The notes under the pieces were generated by a model. That model worked only from the letters and a program-made list of their open reading frames with translations. It was not told the DNA's origin and did no database searches. A stretch of DNA of 9,397 nucleotides from Nitrospina sp. (GTDB lineage Bacteria; Nitrospinota; Nitrospinia; Nitrospinales; VA-1). Both the position numbers and the translations under genes were made by a program. Shown here piece after piece: positions 7,247 to 9,397 of the stretch. Positions within the stretch are counted from its first letter, which is position 1; each line of letters starts with the position of its first letter. Location: the NCBI GenBank assembly GCA_018665625.1, contig JABJCF010000472.1, forward strand, positions 1 through 9,397. Reading direction: 5' to 3'.

Positions 7247-7873
7247 ATGAAAAATATCCAAATATTGTCGGCGATGTTGCTGGCAGGAGCTTTAATGTTT
7301 ATGACTGGCTGCGCTTCGGTGGTCACTTCTGCAGCACAAAAGGCGTGGGAGAACCGCAGTACGGAGGATCAGGTTACTGATACCAAGATCCACACTGGCA
7401 TTCTCGATCGCGTTAAAAATAAAGACAAGGGTCTGTTGCTCGATATCAGTGTTGATGTTTGGGAGCAACGCGTCATGATTACCGGAACATTAGATGACAG
7501 CAATGTGCGTTCTGCCATTGAAAGTCTTGCCCGGGAAGATTCCCGAATTAAAGTTTTGCACAATGAAATCCAGATCGTTACCAAGGCAGAAAAAGAAGCG
7601 CGCCGCGAACAAAAGGAAAAGGGTGGCGAAGAAAAAAGTGGCGCAGGCCAGGCTGTTAATGATTTCTGGATTGAAACCAAAATTAAAGCGCAATTGTTGA
7701 CCGACTCCAATGTGGGGTCCGTGAATTATTTTTACCGTTCTGTTTTGAACAAAGTGTATGTGATCGGTAAAGCAAGTAGTAGTGTTGAAGAACAGTTGGT
7801 TTTGTCTATCATGAAACAGACGGAAGGTGTGAAATCGGTTACAGAATATATTGACGTCGCACCTTCTTACTAG
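7247..7873 (+). CDS. Two-BON-domain outer-membrane lipoprotein, DolP (YraP)-like
   Basis: A 208-residue protein. The signal peptide ends in a lipobox (MTGC, Cys22, the only cysteine), so the mature protein should be a lipoprotein; residue +2 is alanine, compatible with outer-membrane sorting. Two BON domains follow, about residues 41-112 (DQVTDTKIHTGIL and VDVWEQRVMITGTLDD) and 136-205 (NDFWIETKIKAQLLTDSNV and KVYVIGKA, ending GVKSVTEYIDV). Lipoprotein plus two BON domains at about 200 residues matches E. coli DolP, which binds anionic phospholipid in the outer membrane and supports envelope integrity. An unusually charged linker rich in K, E and R (about 113-131) joins the domains. AGGGGAG (7233-7239) lies seven bases before the ATG. 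The gene is followed by a palindrome and a terminator, so it is probably monocistronic. Confidence 0.88.
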   Translation: MKNIQILSAMLLAGALMFMTGCASVVTSAAQKAWENRSTEDQVTDTKIHTGILDRVKNKDKGLLLDISVDVWEQRVMITGTLDDSNVRSAIESLAREDSRIKVLHNEIQIVTKAEKEARREQKEKGGEEKSGAGQAVNDFWIETKIKAQLLTDSNVGSVNYFYRSVLNKVYVIGKASSSVEEQLVLSIMKQTEGVKSVTEYIDVAPSY

Positions 7874-7898
7874 AGGGACCTGTATCATTGCTGTTAAG

Positions 7899-7935
7899 GT
7901 CTGGATCGCCACGCCTTGTTGCGGCTCGCGATGAC
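7899..7935. repeat. REP-like extragenic palindrome
   Basis: A GC-rich imperfect palindrome in a moderately AT-rich spacer. GTC (7899-7901) pairs with GAC (7933-7935), ATCGC (7905-7909) with GCGAT (7928-7932) and GCC (7913-7915) with GGC (7923-7925), around a seven-base loop. On the minus strand it begins GTCATCGCGAGCC and contains GTGGCGATCC. This resembles the dispersed GTCATTGCGAG...GTGGCAATC type of palindrome found between genes in many unrelated bacteria. Only one copy is in this window, so its repetitive nature is inferred. Confidence 0.5.
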
Positions 7936-7951
7936 GTTTGAAAGAATCCAT

Positions 7952-7987
7952 AAAAAGGGCTGGCGGGTTTACCTGTCAGCCCTTTTT
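7952..7987 (+). terminator. Strong Rho-independent terminator after the DolP-like gene
   Basis: GGGCTGGCGGG (7957-7967) pairs with CCTGTCAGCCC (7972-7982) through a TTTA tetraloop. Two of the eleven pairs are G-U, and five flanking A-T pairs extend the stem. TTTTTCT follows. The A-run on the left (7952-7956) would also serve the minus strand. Confidence 0.92.
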
Positions 7988-8037
7988 CTATCGAGTTTGC
8001 AAAAGTAAACTAGCTTTATTGTTAATTTGGAGAAGAT

Positions 8038-8562
8038 ATGTCTCAAAGAATAGAAAAATGTTTAGAGAAATATATATTTAATAGCAGATGGTTGCTGGCC
8101 CCCTTTTTTCTTGGGTTGATCCTCAGTATTGTTTTGCTTCTAATTAAATTTGGTCAGGAGTTGTTTCATTTAACCAGTCACGTTATTTCTTCTACTGAAA
8201 CGGATGTGGTGATTGGTGTTCTGGCTTTGATAGATTTGACGTTGATTGGGTCGTTACTGCTAATGATTATTTTCTCGGGCTACGAAATCTTTGTTTCGAA
8301 AATTGATGTAGAAGATCATATTGACCGGCCCAGTTGGATGGGTAAGGTGGATTTCAGCGGACTAAAATTAAAAGTCATCGGCGCCATAGTTGCGATTTCG
8401 GCTATACATCTACTGAAAACTTTTGTCGAAATTCCCGATGAGCCTTCTCCGGCGAATGTTGACATGTTCATGTGGAAGGTAGTCATTCATATGGCGTTTG
8501 TATTGAGCGGTGTCTTTTTCGCTTTGATGGATCGAATCGCTTCAGACACTCCCAATCACTAG
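8038..8562 (+). CDS. UPF0114 (YqhA family) integral membrane protein
   Basis: A 174-residue inner-membrane protein with four predicted hydrophobic segments (about residues 18-38, 57-79, 109-128 and 145-165). It closely resembles E. coli YqhA along its length: SRWLLAP near the start, LTLIGSLLLMIIFSGYE (67-83), a FVSKID segment, LKLKVIGAIVAISAIHLLK (109-127), then WKVVIHMAFVLSG (146-158) and a C-terminal MDR. The family is widespread in Gram-negative bacteria and its function is unsettled. GGAG (8029-8032) lies five bases before the ATG. The gene starts about 50 bases after the terminator of the preceding gene, so it needs its own promoter, which I could not identify confidently. A 6-bp inverted repeat (AGCTTA 8566-8571, TAAGCT 8578-8583) follows the stop but lacks a T-tract. 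Confidence 0.92.
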   Translation: MSQRIEKCLEKYIFNSRWLLAPFFLGLILSIVLLLIKFGQELFHLTSHVISSTETDVVIGVLALIDLTLIGSLLLMIIFSGYEIFVSKIDVEDHIDRPSWMGKVDFSGLKLKVIGAIVAISAIHLLKTFVEIPDEPSPANVDMFMWKVVIHMAFVLSGVFFALMDRIASDTPNH

Positions 8563-8587
8563 GAAAGCTTATTTGCTTAAGCTAAAG

Positions 8588-9397
8588 TCACTTAAAGCTC
8601 CGTCGTTGTAAATAAATTTCGATGGTGTTTTTAAAATTACTGGCGACGGCGATGTCACTCATCCCACTATGGTTGTAATCGCCGCTTGTTATGGCCAATA
8701 CGGTTCCTCCGTCTACCACATAGTCGCGTGTTGGATAATGAAAGCTTCCGTTTTTATTTCGCACCACCAACGAAAAGGTGCTGGCGCGGGAATTGGCTAC
8801 GGCCACGTCTTTAAGTTTATCCGGATTAAAATTGCCGGCAGTTAAGGCGAAAGGTCCACCCCCTCCCGAAAAGGACACAGGGTCGGAAAAACTTCCATCA
8901 CCTTTTGAATAGAGCATAAACAAGTTATCGCCTTTTCCAGTTGCGAAAACGAGATCAGGCTTTCCATCCCCATTCATATCTTCCAGAATAACTGCCAGTG
9001 GAACAAGTTTTTTGGCATAGGCTTTTGGTTTTTGAAAGCTGCCGTTGCCGTTTCCCAGGAAAACTCGAATGGAGCTCGCGCTGGAACTGCTGGCGGCCAG
9101 GGCTATATCGATATTGCCATCGGCATTAAAATCTCCGGCGACGCCTGAAAACGAGCGCGATCCGGTCAGATAGGTATCCCCATTTCTAAAATAGCCATCT
9201 CCGGTGCCGATATAAATTTCCATCTCATCGAAGGTCAATGTCACTGCCGCATCGAGTTTTCCATCGTTATTGAAATCTGCGAGGATTACGTTTAAGGGAA
9301 CCTTTCCTGTTTTAATAGGAATAGGTTTTCTGAAACTGCCATCTCCATTGCCAGGTAAAACGACAAACATTTCTGCCCCACGTGAATTGACGACCAA
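8588..9397 (-). CDS. FG-GAP/VCBS repeat protein, N-terminus beyond the window
   Basis: The visible 269 residues run from the right edge (frame open, no real start in the window) to TGA at 8588-8590. Five repeats of 48-51 residues are seen, each with a Ca-binding-type loop of pattern DxNxDGxxD: DFNNDGKLD (41-49), DFNADGNID (89-97), DMNGDGKPD (140-148), NFNPDKLKD (189-197) and DYNHSGMSD (240-248). Each is accompanied by a GNGDGSF-type turn. This is the FG-GAP/VCBS beta-propeller blade seen in integrin alpha chains and many exported bacterial proteins, so a surface or secreted location is likely, although the signal peptide is out of view. The last two loops have lost acidic ligands and probably bind calcium poorly. 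The chain ends in YLQRRSFK with no anchor or sorting domain. The gene is convergent with the YqhA-family gene, 25 bases away. Confidence 0.88.
   Translation of the reverse strand: MVVNSRGAEMFVVLPGNGDGSFRKPIPIKTGKVPLNVILADFNNDGKLDAAVTLTFDEMEIYIGTGDGYFRNGDTYLTGSRSFSGVAGDFNADGNIDIALAASSSSASSIRVFLGNGNGSFQKPKAYAKKLVPLAVILEDMNGDGKPDLVFATGKGDNLFMLYSKGDGSFSDPVSFSGGGGPFALTAGNFNPDKLKDVAVANSRASTFSLVVRNKNGSFHYPTRDYVVDGGTVLAITSGDYNHSGMSDIAVASNFKNTIEIYLQRRSFK

Noticed and set aside
7490..7951. Long minus-strand open frame (153 codons) overlapping the DolP-like gene
   Set aside because: It runs antisense to a clear lipoprotein/BON gene, is rich in phenylalanine and cysteine stretches typical of antisense reading, and has no recognisable domain.
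8566..8583. Inverted repeat AGCTTA/TAAGCT as a terminator between the convergent genes
   Set aside because: Only 6 bp, AT-rich and without a T-tract on either strand; too weak to list as a terminator.
1..9397. Mobile element, CRISPR array, tRNA/rRNA or defence system
   Set aside because: No transposase or integrase, no regularly spaced direct repeats, no cloverleaf-like or rRNA-like sequence and no defence-type domain were seen.

Overview
The window (about 9.4 kb, moderately AT-rich) comes from a diderm, Gram-negative-type bacterium. The evidence is an MlaA-type outer-membrane phospholipid protein, an outer-membrane beta-barrel ending in phenylalanine, a two-BON-domain lipoprotein of the DolP type, and classical signal peptides. 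The gene mix (spermidine-synthase-like fold fused to TPRs, DUF255/YyaL protein, UPF0114, FG-GAP protein) would suit Nitrospinota or another environmental, formerly deltaproteobacterial-type lineage. That placement is only an impression; no rRNA or marker gene is present.

Layout, left to right. Positions 1-1533 (+) hold the 3' part of a gene for a spermidine-synthase-like Rossmann domain followed by TPR repeats; its start lies outside the window. Positions 1625-2374 (+) encode a membrane-anchored TPR protein, with a promoter-like sequence overlapping the stop codon of the first gene. A 219-base spacer holding three inverted repeats leads into mlaA (2594-3529, +). A large thioredoxin-fold protein of the DUF255/YyaL family follows (3633-5816, +). 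A very strong bidirectional hairpin terminator (5895-5936) separates it from a convergent outer-membrane barrel gene (5952-6701, -). A 545-base divergent AT-rich region, carrying a hexanucleotide tandem repeat and a small palindrome, separates the barrel gene from a DolP-like lipoprotein gene (7247-7873, +). That gene is followed by a REP-like extragenic palindrome and a strong terminator. A UPF0114/YqhA membrane protein gene follows (8038-8562, +), then the 3' part of a convergent gene for an FG-GAP/VCBS repeat protein (8588-9397, -), which runs off the right edge.

Functionally the window is mostly cell-envelope housekeeping: outer-membrane lipid asymmetry (MlaA-like), outer-membrane integrity (DolP-like), a small barrel, an inner-membrane protein and a probably exported repeat protein. 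The genes sit in short, separately terminated transcription units rather than one operon. I found no tRNA, rRNA, CRISPR array, transposase, integrase or defence module, and no convincing undescribed multi-gene system. The points most worth a second look are the cysteine-free MlaA, its structured leader, the inverted repeat placed in a promoter spacer, the aminopropyltransferase-fold/TPR fusion, the REP-like palindrome and the hexamer repeat.
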